Source: Clostridiales bacterium (lineage in GTDB: Bacteria; Bacillota; Clostridia; Peptostreptococcales; Anaerovoracaceae). From it: DNA of 64,000 bases. A program made the position numbers and the translations under genes. Shown in pieces: positions 51,975 to 61,340 of this stretch (positions are counted from its first letter, which is position 1; each line of letters starts with the position of its first letter). The notes below the pieces were generated by a model. That model ran no database searches and was not told the DNA's origin. It was given only the letters and a program-made list of their open reading frames with translations. The DNA is taken from NCBI GenBank assembly GCA_015058275.1, contig SVCQ01000007.1:1-64000 (forward strand). The letters are read 5' to 3'.

Positions 51975-53077
51975 AGATACTGCTTGACGGAATGGGCGGC
52001 GACTACGCACCCGACGAGATAGTAAAGGGCGCTATCAAAGCGGCCCGCGAGATCGATGAGACAGTAGTCATACTCGGTCCCCGCGCGCGCATACAGAAAT
52101 CGCTCGATGACAACGGCTGGAACGGCTCGAATATTGAGATCGCCGAGGCAAGCGAGGTCATCAGCAATGACGAGGCGCCTGCTATGGCGGTTCGCCGCAA
52201 AAAGGACTCGACCATCGTCAGGGGCATGAGCATGATCAAAAACGGAGAGGGGGACATATTCATCTCCGGAGGCAGCACAGGAGCTCTGCTCGCTGCCGGA
52301 CTTGTCGTGCTCGGCAGGATCAAAGGCATCAAAAGACCTGCCATAGCCGCATGGTTCCCGCGCGCAGCCGCTGAGGGCAATACCCTCATCCTGGATTGCG
52401 GAGCCAATGTAGAATCCAAGGCAGAGTATCTATACCAGTACGGCATCATGGGAAGTATGTTCGTGCAGGGCATAACAGGGAATACCGAGCCGAGCGTAAG
52501 GCTGCTCAACGTGGGCGCCGAGGACGGCAAGGGAGATGATCTCCACAAGGATGCCTTCAAGATGCTCGAAAAGAGCGACATCAACTTCCTCGGTAATGTA
52601 GAGGCCAGGGACGTAATATTCGGAGGCACCGATGTAGTCGTATGCGACGGCTTCAGCGGCAATGTATTCCTCAAGAGCAGCGAAGGTACGGCTTCGGCTG
52701 TTATGGGACTTCTCAAGGAGAAGCTCTCCTCGGGACTCAAGGCCAAGATGGGAGCCGCGCTTTCAATGAGCAGGCTCAGGGAACTCAAGTCGGTCTTTGA
52801 TTACAAGGACGCCGGCGGAGCCCCTATACTCGGACTCAAGGGTGCTGTGCTCAAGGTGCACGGCAATTCAAAGGAGACCGAGGTCTACTATGCGATACAC
52901 AGGGCTGTTGATTATGTCAACAACGATATAACCGGCATGATCGAAGATGCCATCATCAGGAACGAAGCCATCAAAAAGGAGAACAGCATCACCGGCAGGA
53001 TGGCCGAGGCGATCACAAGCGCCGGAGGCAAGTTCCTGCGCAAGTCCGACAGCGACGAAGAGGACAGCGAGGAGTAG
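51971..53077 (+). CDS. plsX: Phosphate acyltransferase PlsX
   Basis: 368 residues. ILLDGMGGDYAPDEIVKGA, then SGGSTGALLAAGLVVLGRIKGIKRPAIA (here in two parts) and DVVVCDGFSGNVFLKSSEG are PlsX motifs. It converts acyl-ACP to acyl phosphate for PlsY, which is encoded at 59680. The ATG overlaps the rlmN stop by four bases. In many Bacillota fab genes and acpP lie between plsX and rnc; here rnc follows after 3 bases. Confidence 0.95.
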   Translation: MKILLDGMGGDYAPDEIVKGAIKAAREIDETVVILGPRARIQKSLDDNGWNGSNIEIAEASEVISNDEAPAMAVRRKKDSTIVRGMSMIKNGEGDIFISGGSTGALLAAGLVVLGRIKGIKRPAIAAWFPRAAAEGNTLILDCGANVESKAEYLYQYGIMGSMFVQGITGNTEPSVRLLNVGAEDGKGDDLHKDAFKMLEKSDINFLGNVEARDVIFGGTDVVVCDGFSGNVFLKSSEGTASAVMGLLKEKLSSGLKAKMGAALSMSRLRELKSVFDYKDAGGAPILGLKGAVLKVHGNSKETEVYYAIHRAVDYVNNDITGMIEDAIIRNEAIKKENSITGRMAEAITSAGGKFLRKSDSDEEDSEE

Positions 53078-53080
53078 TTC

Positions 53081-53782
53081 ATGGCAAAGTCTCCGGATTA
53101 TAAAAAGCTATACGAACTGACCGGATACAGCTTCAGGGACGAAAAGCTCCTCAGGACAGCTCTCACTCACAGTTCCTACGCATCCGAGCACAGGCTTGGA
53201 TACGAGAGGAACAACGAGAGACTCGAATTCATAGGCGATGCCTACGTGGACGCCGTTGTCGGCGCCGAGCTCTTCGAGATAATGTCTGATGCCCACGAGG
53301 GCAGTCTCTCAAGATACAGGGCTGACGTCGTGTGCGAGGATTCGCTCTCGGGAGCCGCATCCGAAATGGGACTCGGATCCTTCCTTTACCTCGGAAGGGG
53401 CGAGGAAGCCAGCGGTGGACGCGAAAAGCCGTCCATACTCGCAGATGCGTTTGAGGCTCTGATGGGCGCCATCATAATTGACGGAGGCTACGAAGCCGGG
53501 CGCAGTGTCATACTCAGGCTGCTCGGAGACAGGATAAAGCTCGCGTCCGAAGGCAAGCTCAACAAGGACTTCAAGACAAAGCTACAGGAGCTTCTCCAGG
53601 AAAAGGACCACAACGTACAGATATCATACGAGATAACCGATCAGGAGGGACCTGACCACAGCAAGACATTCACCATGCAGGTCAGGGCCAACGGCAGAGT
53701 GCTGGGCACAGGCAAAGGCCGCAGTAAGGCCAGAGCCGAACAGGCGGCTGCCGAGGATGCGCTTACGAAAGGGGCAGTGTAA
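53081..53782 (+). CDS. rnc: Ribonuclease III
   Basis: 233 residues. The catalytic signature is NERLEFIGDAYVDAVVGAELF (ERLEFIGDA), with a second acidic cluster in ADAFEALMGAIIIDGG, and a C-terminal double-stranded RNA-binding domain (FKTKLQELLQEKDHN ... KARAEQAAAEDAL). It cleaves double-stranded RNA in rRNA and mRNA processing. rnc-smc-ftsY is a classical order; smc starts on the next base. Confidence 0.96.
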   Translation: MAKSPDYKKLYELTGYSFRDEKLLRTALTHSSYASEHRLGYERNNERLEFIGDAYVDAVVGAELFEIMSDAHEGSLSRYRADVVCEDSLSGAASEMGLGSFLYLGRGEEASGGREKPSILADAFEALMGAIIIDGGYEAGRSVILRLLGDRIKLASEGKLNKDFKTKLQELLQEKDHNVQISYEITDQEGPDHSKTFTMQVRANGRVLGTGKGRSKARAEQAAAEDALTKGAV

Positions 53783-56700
53783 TTGTACTTTAAGAGAATA
53801 GAAATGCAGGGCTTCAAGTCATTTGCTGACCCTGTCAACATCGAACTGAATGACGGCGTAACCTGCATTATCGGCCCTAACGGAAGCGGTAAGAGCAATA
53901 TCTCCGATGCCCTCAGATGGGTGCTCGGAGAGCAGAGCTCGCGTCAGCTCAGGGGCTCCAAGATGCAGGACGTTATCTTTGCAGGCACGGCCACCCGCAA
54001 GCCTAAGGGAATGGCCGAGGTCACTCTTGTCATAGACAATTCCGAGGGGATCCTGCCTCTCGAATATAACGAAGTCGCTGTCACAAGACGCATGTTCAGA
54101 TCCGGTGAGAGCGAATACATGATCAACGGTAATCAGTGCCGTCTGAGAGACATAAGAGAGCTCTTCATGGATACCGGTATCGGTGTCGAGGGCTATTCCA
54201 TCATCGGACAGGGCAAGATAGCCGACATAGTCAGCACAAGGCCCGAAAACAGACGCCAGATCTTCGAGGAGGCTGCGGGAGTCGTGCTCTACAAGAGCCG
54301 CAAGACAGAGGCCGAGAACAAACTCAAAGCCGCTACCGTTGATCTCGACAGGGTCAGGGACATCATCGCGGAGATCGAGGGCCGTATCGACGGGCTCAAA
54401 GAAGACTCCGAAAAGGCTACAGAGTATATAGGACTCAGGGACAGATACAAGACCCTGGGCATCAACATAATTCTTCACAACCTCGAGAATCTCGAGGCCA
54501 ATGTCAAGACGGGCAAGGAAGAACTCGAAGAACTCCAGACAAAGCTCGATGAGACGGCCGCAAGGCTGGGCGCTACCGATCAGCAGCTTGATGAATTAAG
54601 AGACGAGGATATCGAACTGAGCGATGAGTACGCAAAGGCCAACGCAAGACTCGTTGAGGCTGTGGATGAGCTCGCAGCGATAACAAGCGGCGGCAAGGTC
54701 AACAAAGAGCGCCTCGAGAATATCGAAAAGGAGCTCGCAAGGCTCGACGAGGAGACCAGGTCGGCCAAGGAGAGACTCGAGCAGGAGAGGTCTGAGCTTG
54801 CAAGACTCGAGGAAGGCGAAAAGTCCATGAACGAAGAGATGGACAGAGTCAGAGCCGAACTCGACAGCGCTGTCATGAAGTACAACGAGGACAACATGAG
54901 AGCCTCCAAGATATCTTCAGAGACAGAGCAGCTCAAGAGCGATCTCATCGAGATCAACAACCGCAATATCACAAGAAACGCCGAGATCAAGACTCTCAGC
55001 AATTACAAGACGACGCTCCAGGAGCGCAAGGACAGCCTCAAAGAGGAATTCGAGAACAAAGACAGAAGCGATACGGACAACAGAGAGAATCTCAGGTCTT
55101 TAGAGCAGCAGATAGAGGATAACGCAGCCAGGCTGAGCGAAAAGAAGGCAAGATTGGATGAGGTTTCCAATAATATTGTATCTGTCGCTACAAATCTCGA
55201 GAAGATGTCTGCAGAGATGGATGATATCTCTGTCAGGACCAACAGAGCCATGGCCAGGAGGAGCACCATCGAAGAGATGGAGGCTAACTACGAGGGCTAT
55301 AACAATGCCGTCAGAGCCATCATGTCCGGCGGACGCAAGGGCATTATAGGTACTGTATCAGATATACTTGAAGTGCCTTCGGGTTACGAGACAGCCATTG
55401 AGACAGCTCTCGGCAACAATCTCCAGAACATTGTGTGCGAGACTGATGCCGACGCCGTCAGATCCATAGACTGGCTCAAATCCAGCAGCTCCGGCAGAGC
55501 CACATTCCTGCCTGTCGCATCCGTAAGGGCCGACAGGATCAGCCTTGACAGCAGCGTCAGCTCCGCCAAGGGCTTCATTGGAATCGCTTCCGACATGGTC
55601 GGCTGCGATTCCAGATACAGGGAGATCGCAGACTATCTGCTCTGCCGCGTCATAATCGCAGACAACATGGACAACGCCGTCAGGATCTCAAAGTTGCATA
55701 TCGGCGGATTCAGGATAGTTACCGTTGAGGGCGAAGTCATCAACGCATTCGGTGCGATCACAGGAGGAAGGTTCTCCAACAGGACCGCAAACCTGCTCGA
55801 CCGCAAAAAAGAGATCAGTACGCTCAGTGCTCAGATCAAGGAGTTCGAGGCAAGGACCAAAAAGCTCAGCGATGACAAGGCAGCCGAGGAGGAGGCCAGA
55901 GTCAGGCTGAGAGCCGAGAGAGACAGCCTCAGGGCTGAGATCACAGAGCTCGAGATCGCAAGCAACGTCCTCAGGACAGACAGAGACCACGCGGAGGCGC
56001 TCGTCAGGGAGGACGAAGGCGCTGCTGAGAGGTTCAGAGCCAACATGGAGACCATCGATGCGGATATCGAGAGAGCCGATGAGATGATCGCCGCTCACAA
56101 AAAGAGCATCGATGATGCCGATGCAGAGTACGCTCAGGCCGAGGCGAGAGTAGAAGAACTCATGGCGGAGGCCGAAGCGATCAAGCCTCTCATCGAAGAG
56201 GACAACGAAAAGATAGTACAGCTCAAGGTCAGGATAGGTGAGAGCGAGTCCAGAGTACTCTCGGGCAATGAGATGATAGAGCGCGTAAGAGACGCCGTCA
56301 CAGAGCTCGAAGCTGCCATCGAGGACAACGAGACCGCCGGGGAGGGCCTGACAGAGCAAAGAGATAAGCTCACTACTACAGGAGCCGAGTCAGGCGATCG
56401 CGAGAAGGCTCTCAGCGAAGAGAAGACAACGCTTGAGACAAGGATCGCCGAGATCAATACAAAGATGGAGGAGTCCAGGGCACGCAATGACGAGCTTCTC
56501 GCAAGCCAAAAGAAAGACCGCGAGGAACTCGAGAACGTCAGGGACGAGAGATACAAGCTCGAGGTCAAGACAGCCCGCAATGAGACTCTTCTCGATACTC
56601 AAAAGGACAAGCTCTGGGATGAGTTCGAGGTCAGCTATGCCGAGGCTCTCGAGATGAGAGATGAGGACTTCGCGATCACAGCCGGCAACAGAGAGTCAAG

Positions 56701-57343
56701 AGAGATAAGGCTCAGGCTTGCCGAGCTCGGAGACGTCAACATCGGCGCCATCGAGGAGTACAAGGCTGTCAGCAAGAGATATGAGTTCATGACTGCCCAG
56801 GAGACGGATCTTACAAGAGCCATGGATGAGCTCAATGAGATCATCTCCAACATGGACAAGACCATCAGGACCAAGTTCAAGGAGAACTTCGACAGGGTGG
56901 TCGTCAACTTTGAGGAATCCTTTAAGGAACTCTTTGGCGGCGGATATGCAGAGCTCAGGCTTGAGGATGAGACAAAGCCTCTTGAGTCAGGCATAGAGAT
57001 CACCGCTCAGCCGCCGGGCAAGAAACTCAAAAACATCAACCTGCTGTCCGGAGGAGAGAAGACTCTCACCGCGATAGCCCTGATGTTTGCCGTCCTCAAG
57101 GCCAAGCCGACACCGTTTGTCATACTCGACGAGGTCGAGGCTGCGCTTGACGAGGTCAACATTGAGAGATTCTCGGATTACCTCAAGAACTTCGAGAACA
57201 TCCAGTTCGCTCTCATTACGCACCAGAAGGCCACGATGGAGCACGCCGATGTGCTCTACGGAGTGACGATGCCTGAACAGGGCATCTCGCGCATGCTTTC
57301 GCTCAAACTCGGAGACGAATTCGACCCTGAGGGACTCGAATAA
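53783..57343 (+). CDS. smc: Chromosome segregation protein SMC
   Basis: 1186 residues, full length. N-terminal Walker A GPNGSGKSN (about 32-40), two long coiled coils (about 170-500 and 670-1020), a flexible hinge domain (about 515-640, GIIGTVSDILEVPSGYETA) and the C-terminal ABC signature LLSGGEKTLTAIAL (about 1090) with Walker B FVILDEVEAALDE. It organises and separates newly copied chromosomes with ScpA/ScpB. The start is TTG, directly after the rnc stop. Confidence 0.97.
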   Translation: MYFKRIEMQGFKSFADPVNIELNDGVTCIIGPNGSGKSNISDALRWVLGEQSSRQLRGSKMQDVIFAGTATRKPKGMAEVTLVIDNSEGILPLEYNEVAVTRRMFRSGESEYMINGNQCRLRDIRELFMDTGIGVEGYSIIGQGKIADIVSTRPENRRQIFEEAAGVVLYKSRKTEAENKLKAATVDLDRVRDIIAEIEGRIDGLKEDSEKATEYIGLRDRYKTLGINIILHNLENLEANVKTGKEELEELQTKLDETAARLGATDQQLDELRDEDIELSDEYAKANARLVEAVDELAAITSGGKVNKERLENIEKELARLDEETRSAKERLEQERSELARLEEGEKSMNEEMDRVRAELDSAVMKYNEDNMRASKISSETEQLKSDLIEINNRNITRNAEIKTLSNYKTTLQERKDSLKEEFENKDRSDTDNRENLRSLEQQIEDNAARLSEKKARLDEVSNNIVSVATNLEKMSAEMDDISVRTNRAMARRSTIEEMEANYEGYNNAVRAIMSGGRKGIIGTVSDILEVPSGYETAIETALGNNLQNIVCETDADAVRSIDWLKSSSSGRATFLPVASVRADRISLDSSVSSAKGFIGIASDMVGCDSRYREIADYLLCRVIIADNMDNAVRISKLHIGGFRIVTVEGEVINAFGAITGGRFSNRTANLLDRKKEISTLSAQIKEFEARTKKLSDDKAAEEEARVRLRAERDSLRAEITELEIASNVLRTDRDHAEALVREDEGAAERFRANMETIDADIERADEMIAAHKKSIDDADAEYAQAEARVEELMAEAEAIKPLIEEDNEKIVQLKVRIGESESRVLSGNEMIERVRDAVTELEAAIEDNETAGEGLTEQRDKLTTTGAESGDREKALSEEKTTLETRIAEINTKMEESRARNDELLASQKKDREELENVRDERYKLEVKTARNETLLDTQKDKLWDEFEVSYAEALEMRDEDFAITAGNRESREIRLRLAELGDVNIGAIEEYKAVSKRYEFMTAQETDLTRAMDELNEIISNMDKTIRTKFKENFDRVVVNFEESFKELFGGGYAELRLEDETKPLESGIEITAQPPGKKLKNINLLSGGEKTLTAIALMFAVLKAKPTPFVILDEVEAALDEVNIERFSDYLKNFENIQFALITHQKATMEHADVLYGVTMPEQGISRMLSLKLGDEFDPEGLE

Positions 57344-57468
57344 TTAATCCAACCGGCAAGGTAACGAAGCTGAAACTCTCGGCGACGGAGCCCAGATATA
57401 CGGAGCGTAATATATCGCATTAACAATTAAATCAATATTGATAGAGAATAGCAGAAGGAGGCCTGTGA

Positions 57469-58365
57469 ATGGCACTTTTTGAAAAGAAGAACGCGTTCCG
57501 CAAATTCATAGACAGCATCACAATGGCTGTATACGACAACCCGGAACTGGGACCTGAATTCCTCGAGCAGCTCGAGGAATCTCTTGTCATGGCGGATGTA
57601 GGCATTGAGACCTCCGACAAGATAATCGACGAGCTCAACAAAGCCATCAACTACAAGCATATTACAAGAGAGCGCGAGATCCGTCAGGAGCTCTCCCGCA
57701 TTGTTGAGGAGATCATGGATAAGGGAGAGCGCAACCTCATGTCCGAGGACTTCCCGCTCATCATACTCATGATAGGCATCAACGGCGGGGGCAAGACAAC
57801 TACCATTGCAAAGCTCGCGCATATGTACAGGGAACAGGGCAAGAACGTCATGCTCGCAGCTGCCGATACTTTCCGTGCGGCTGCAGCCGAGCAGCTCCAG
57901 ATGTGGGGTGACAGGGTCGGCGTCAGAGTGATCAGACACGAGGAGGGTACAGACCCTACAGCCGTCATCTACGACGCTATCCAGTCTGCCAAGGCCAACA
58001 ACGTGGATGTTCTCATCTGCGATACTGCCGGCAGGCTCCAGAACAAAGTCAACCTCATGAAGGAGCTCGAAAAGATGAGCAAGGTCATCTCGAGAGAGTA
58101 TCCGGAGGCTTCGAGGGAGAACCTCATTGTGATCGATGCGACTACAGGCAAGAACGCAATAAGTCAGGCCGAGGAGTTCGGCAGCATCACAGATATAACA
58201 GGCGTCGTGCTGACCAAGATGGACGGTACGGCAAGAGGCGGCATTTCGATCACCATCACAGATGAGTATGATCTGCCGATCAAGTTCATAGGCGTAGGCG
58301 AGAAGATGGAAGATCTCCTGCCGTTCAACGCACATGATTTCGTGGAGGGAATATTCGATGAGTAA
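57469..58365 (+). CDS. ftsY: Signal recognition particle receptor FtsY
   Basis: 298 residues, NG domains only without the acidic A domain. G motifs: GINGGGKTTTIAKLAH (about 103), DTFRAAAAEQL, DTAGRLQNKVNLM and TKMDGTARGG. It docks SRP-ribosome complexes at the membrane together with Ffh. AAGGAGG precedes the ATG. The usual neighbours ylxM and ffh are not here; der overlaps its end by 8 bases. The 125-bp gap upstream contains only a weak GATATA/TATATC inverted pair (57395-57416). Confidence 0.95.
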   Translation: MALFEKKNAFRKFIDSITMAVYDNPELGPEFLEQLEESLVMADVGIETSDKIIDELNKAINYKHITREREIRQELSRIVEEIMDKGERNLMSEDFPLIILMIGINGGGKTTTIAKLAHMYREQGKNVMLAAADTFRAAAAEQLQMWGDRVGVRVIRHEEGTDPTAVIYDAIQSAKANNVDVLICDTAGRLQNKVNLMKELEKMSKVISREYPEASRENLIVIDATTGKNAISQAEEFGSITDITGVVLTKMDGTARGGISITITDEYDLPIKFIGVGEKMEDLLPFNAHDFVEGIFDE

Positions 58366-59683
58366 ACCGATACTCGCAGTTGTCGGCAGACCTAATGTCG
58401 GCAAATCCACATTCTTCAACAGACTGATTGGTGAGAGGCGCGCCATCGTCGAGGATATCCCGGGCGTCACCCGTGACAGGATATATGCCGAGACCGAGTG
58501 GAACGGCAAGGAATTCGCTGTCATAGATACGGGCGGCATCGAGGTAAAGACCGACGATACCATACGCTCCCAGATGAGGGACCAGGCCGTGACTGCCATG
58601 GACATGGCGGATGTCATACTCTTCATGACAGATGGCAAGGAAGGCCTCACCACTGCAGACAGGGAGGTAGCAGACCTGCTTCGCCGCACAGGCAAGGAGG
58701 TCATACTTGTTGTCAACAAAGTCGACTCTCCGTCAAAGGCATACGACCTCATCTATGATTTCTACGAGCTCGGTTTCGGAGAGCCTGTGCCTATCAGCGC
58801 TGCCAACATGACCAATATCGGCGACCTGCTCGACAGGATAGTCGAGGGCTTCCCTGAGGAGGCCTTCGGAGGATCCGATGAGAGCGTACATATCGCCATC
58901 ATCGGCAAGCCTAACGTAGGCAAATCCTCTCTTGTAAATGCGCTCACAAAGCAAAAACGCGTCATCGTATCGCCTATAGCGGGCACTACAAGAGACACGA
59001 TAGACACTCCGTTCACGTGGAACGGGAGGGAATACACGCTGATCGATACTGCAGGCCTTCGCAAAAAGAGCAAGGTCCATGATTCTATCGAGAAGTTCAG
59101 CGTCATAAGGGCTGTGGCCGCGGTCGAGCGCTGTGACATCTGCGTACTGATGATAGACGCTGTCGAGGGGCTGACCGAGCAGGACAAGAAGATCGCAGGC
59201 TATGCCCATGAGGCGGGCAAGGGACTTCTCATCGTAGTCAACAAGTGGGATCTAATCGAAAAGGAGACCAACACCATGCGTGACTACGAGCGCAAGATAA
59301 AGGCGGAGCTCCTCTTTGCTTCATATGCTCCCGTGCTCTTCACATCGGTCCTCAACAAGGTGAGGATATTCGACATCATCGAGAGATGCGCCCGCATCGA
59401 GGACGCAAGATCCGTCAGGATCACAACCGGAAGACTCAACAGCATCATCGAGGATGCCGTCATGATGAGACAGCCGCCTTCGGACAAGGGCAGGAGACTC
59501 AAGATATACTATGCGACACAGATAGGCACGAAGCCGCCTCTGTTCTCGTTCAGCATCAACGACAGGGAGCTCATGCACTTCTCGTACTCGAGATATCTGG
59601 AGAACAAGATCCGCGAAGCCTTCGACTTCGAGGGCACTTCGATCAAATTTGTGTGGAACGAAAAGAGGGGTGAAAAGAATTGA
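58358..59683 (+). CDS. der: Ribosome biogenesis GTPase Der (EngA)
   Basis: 441 residues with two GTPase domains in tandem: GRPNVGKSTFFN (residues 9-20) and GKPNVGKSSLVN (about 183), each with DTGG/DTAG and NKxD (NKVDSP, NKWDLI). A KH-like domain ends the protein. It acts in 50S assembly. GGAGG (58344-58348) with 9 bases of spacing selects ATG 58358, which overlaps the ftsY stop; a longer in-frame reading has no support. Confidence 0.96.
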   Translation: MSKPILAVVGRPNVGKSTFFNRLIGERRAIVEDIPGVTRDRIYAETEWNGKEFAVIDTGGIEVKTDDTIRSQMRDQAVTAMDMADVILFMTDGKEGLTTADREVADLLRRTGKEVILVVNKVDSPSKAYDLIYDFYELGFGEPVPISAANMTNIGDLLDRIVEGFPEEAFGGSDESVHIAIIGKPNVGKSSLVNALTKQKRVIVSPIAGTTRDTIDTPFTWNGREYTLIDTAGLRKKSKVHDSIEKFSVIRAVAAVERCDICVLMIDAVEGLTEQDKKIAGYAHEAGKGLLIVVNKWDLIEKETNTMRDYERKIKAELLFASYAPVLFTSVLNKVRIFDIIERCARIEDARSVRITTGRLNSIIEDAVMMRQPPSDKGRRLKIYYATQIGTKPPLFSFSINDRELMHFSYSRYLENKIREAFDFEGTSIKFVWNEKRGEKN

Positions 59684-60294
59684 CAGGTGCACTTGCAGCC
59701 AGGATAGTACTGGTACTGGTGATGGCCTATGCAATCGGTAATATCAATCCGGCCATCATCATCGGAAAGATCAAGGGAATAGACATCCGCAAGGAAGGAA
59801 GCGGCAACGCAGGCATGACCAATACCATCAGGGTGATGGGCCTCGGCTACGGCATTGCCGTATTCGTCGTGGATGTGCTCAAGGCGTTTATCTCAGTAAA
59901 GATAGGATTCGCTCTTGCAGGCCCTTACGGCGCCATGGCGGGTTTTGCAGGTGTGGTGATTGGCCACTGCTATCCTGCAGCCTTCGGCTTCAAGGGAGGC
60001 AAGGGAGTCGCGGCTTCGCTCGGAGCGGCTCTTGCTCTCAACTGGCAGACAGCTCTCCTGGCTCTTTTAGCAGCGGGAATCGGATTTGCTCTTACACGAA
60101 AGATGTCCGTCGGATCTCTTGCCGCGGCGCTGGCGTATCCGTTCCTCGTATGGAGATTCGCCCCTGAGTACAGATACTTCGCGATCGCAGCCGCGGTCTT
60201 CCTGATACTGACACACGCAGATAACATTAAGCGCATCGTTAGAGGAGAGGAGAAGACTCTCACTATTGGACACGCTGACAAAGGAAAGGAATAA
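59680..60294 (+). CDS. plsY: Glycerol-3-phosphate acyltransferase PlsY
   Basis: 204 residues, multi-pass. The three PlsY motifs are visible: IRKEGSGNAGMTNTIRV, FKGGKGVAASLG and the terminal THADNIKRIVRGEEKT. It acylates glycerol 3-phosphate using acyl phosphate from PlsX; gpsA, next, makes glycerol 3-phosphate. TTG 59680 overlaps the der stop, with AGAGGGG 9 bases upstream. Confidence 0.95.
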   Translation: MTGALAARIVLVLVMAYAIGNINPAIIIGKIKGIDIRKEGSGNAGMTNTIRVMGLGYGIAVFVVDVLKAFISVKIGFALAGPYGAMAGFAGVVIGHCYPAAFGFKGGKGVAASLGAALALNWQTALLALLAAGIGFALTRKMSVGSLAAALAYPFLVWRFAPEYRYFAIAAAVFLILTHADNIKRIVRGEEKTLTIGHADKGKE

Positions 60295-60299
60295 GGATA

Positions 60300-61340
60300 A
60301 TGGACTACTACGAGGGATATGTTATACCCGAGCTCGGGTATGATAAGAGAAATATCGCCGTCATCGGCAACGGATCTTTTGGTACCGCTATCGCGAATCT
60401 CCTGACATATAACGGTCACGACGTGACGCTTTACGGCAGGAACAAAGACGCTGTTGAGGAGATGAAGGCGACAAGGATCAATAAGAGATATCTCCCTGAT
60501 GCTCTTCTGAGCGACAGGATCAATTATACCTCTGATCTTGAGGAGGCCTGCAGGGGCAGGGACATCATCGTATTTGCCGTGCCTGCACAGACCTTCAGAG
60601 GCGTTTCGGAGAGCTGCTCCGGATTCATCAAGGAAGGCACGATCGCAGTCAACCTCGCAAAGGGTATCGAGCAGGGTACTCTCAAGAGGATGAGCGAGAT
60701 CGCTTCCGAGACCATACCTCAGGTAAGGTATGTAGCCCTGTCCGGACCTTCGCACGCCGAGGAGATCGTTATGAACGCGCCGGCGGGCGTCGTAGCCGCG
60801 TCAAAAGACAGAGAGGCGGCTGAGGAGATACAGGACGCATTCATGTCTGAGTCGTTCAGGGTATATACCCAGGAGGACATGACAGGCGTTGAGATAGCAG
60901 GAGCTGTCAAAAACGTAATCGCCATCACTACCGGAATCTCCGACGGCATGCACCTCGGAAGCAACGCAAGAGCCGCCCTCATGACAAGGGCCATCCACGA
61001 GATCACAAGGCTCGGCGTGGCACTTGGCGCCAACAAGGAGACCTTCTCAGGCCTTGCCGGCATAGGAGACCTTATTGTTACATGCGCTACCGATCTTTCG
61101 AGGAACCGCCGCTGCGGACTCTTCATCGGATCCGGACTCACAGCCGAGGAGGCTGTTGAGAAGGTAGGATCTGTCGTAGAGGGATACTATACAGCAGAGG
61201 CTGTTTGCGATCTTGCCGATAAGCTGGGCGTAGAGATGCCTATCTGCAATGTGACCCATGAAGTACTTAAGGGCAGGCTCGAACCGGGCAAGGCGGTAAG
61301 GATGCTGATGTCGAGAGCCAAAAAGGACGAACTTCAGTGA
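60300..61340 (+). CDS. gpsA: NAD(P)-dependent glycerol-3-phosphate dehydrogenase
   Basis: 346 residues. The dinucleotide-binding motif NIAVIGNGSFGTAIANLL is preceded by an N-terminal extension of about 18 residues. VNLAKGIE, LSGPSHAEE, the catalytic Lys in GAVKNVIAI and GNAR-type SNARAALMTR complete the family pattern. It reduces dihydroxyacetone phosphate to sn-glycerol 3-phosphate for phospholipids. It follows plsY after 5 bases; miaB overlaps its stop. Confidence 0.95.
   Translation: MDYYEGYVIPELGYDKRNIAVIGNGSFGTAIANLLTYNGHDVTLYGRNKDAVEEMKATRINKRYLPDALLSDRINYTSDLEEACRGRDIIVFAVPAQTFRGVSESCSGFIKEGTIAVNLAKGIEQGTLKRMSEIASETIPQVRYVALSGPSHAEEIVMNAPAGVVAASKDREAAEEIQDAFMSESFRVYTQEDMTGVEIAGAVKNVIAITTGISDGMHLGSNARAALMTRAIHEITRLGVALGANKETFSGLAGIGDLIVTCATDLSRNRRCGLFIGSGLTAEEAVEKVGSVVEGYYTAEAVCDLADKLGVEMPICNVTHEVLKGRLEPGKAVRMLMSRAKKDELQ

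Noticed and set aside
57344..57468. Possible second copy of the frr-uppS element between smc and ftsY
   Set aside because: Only short words are shared; the 16-bp arms and inner stems are absent.
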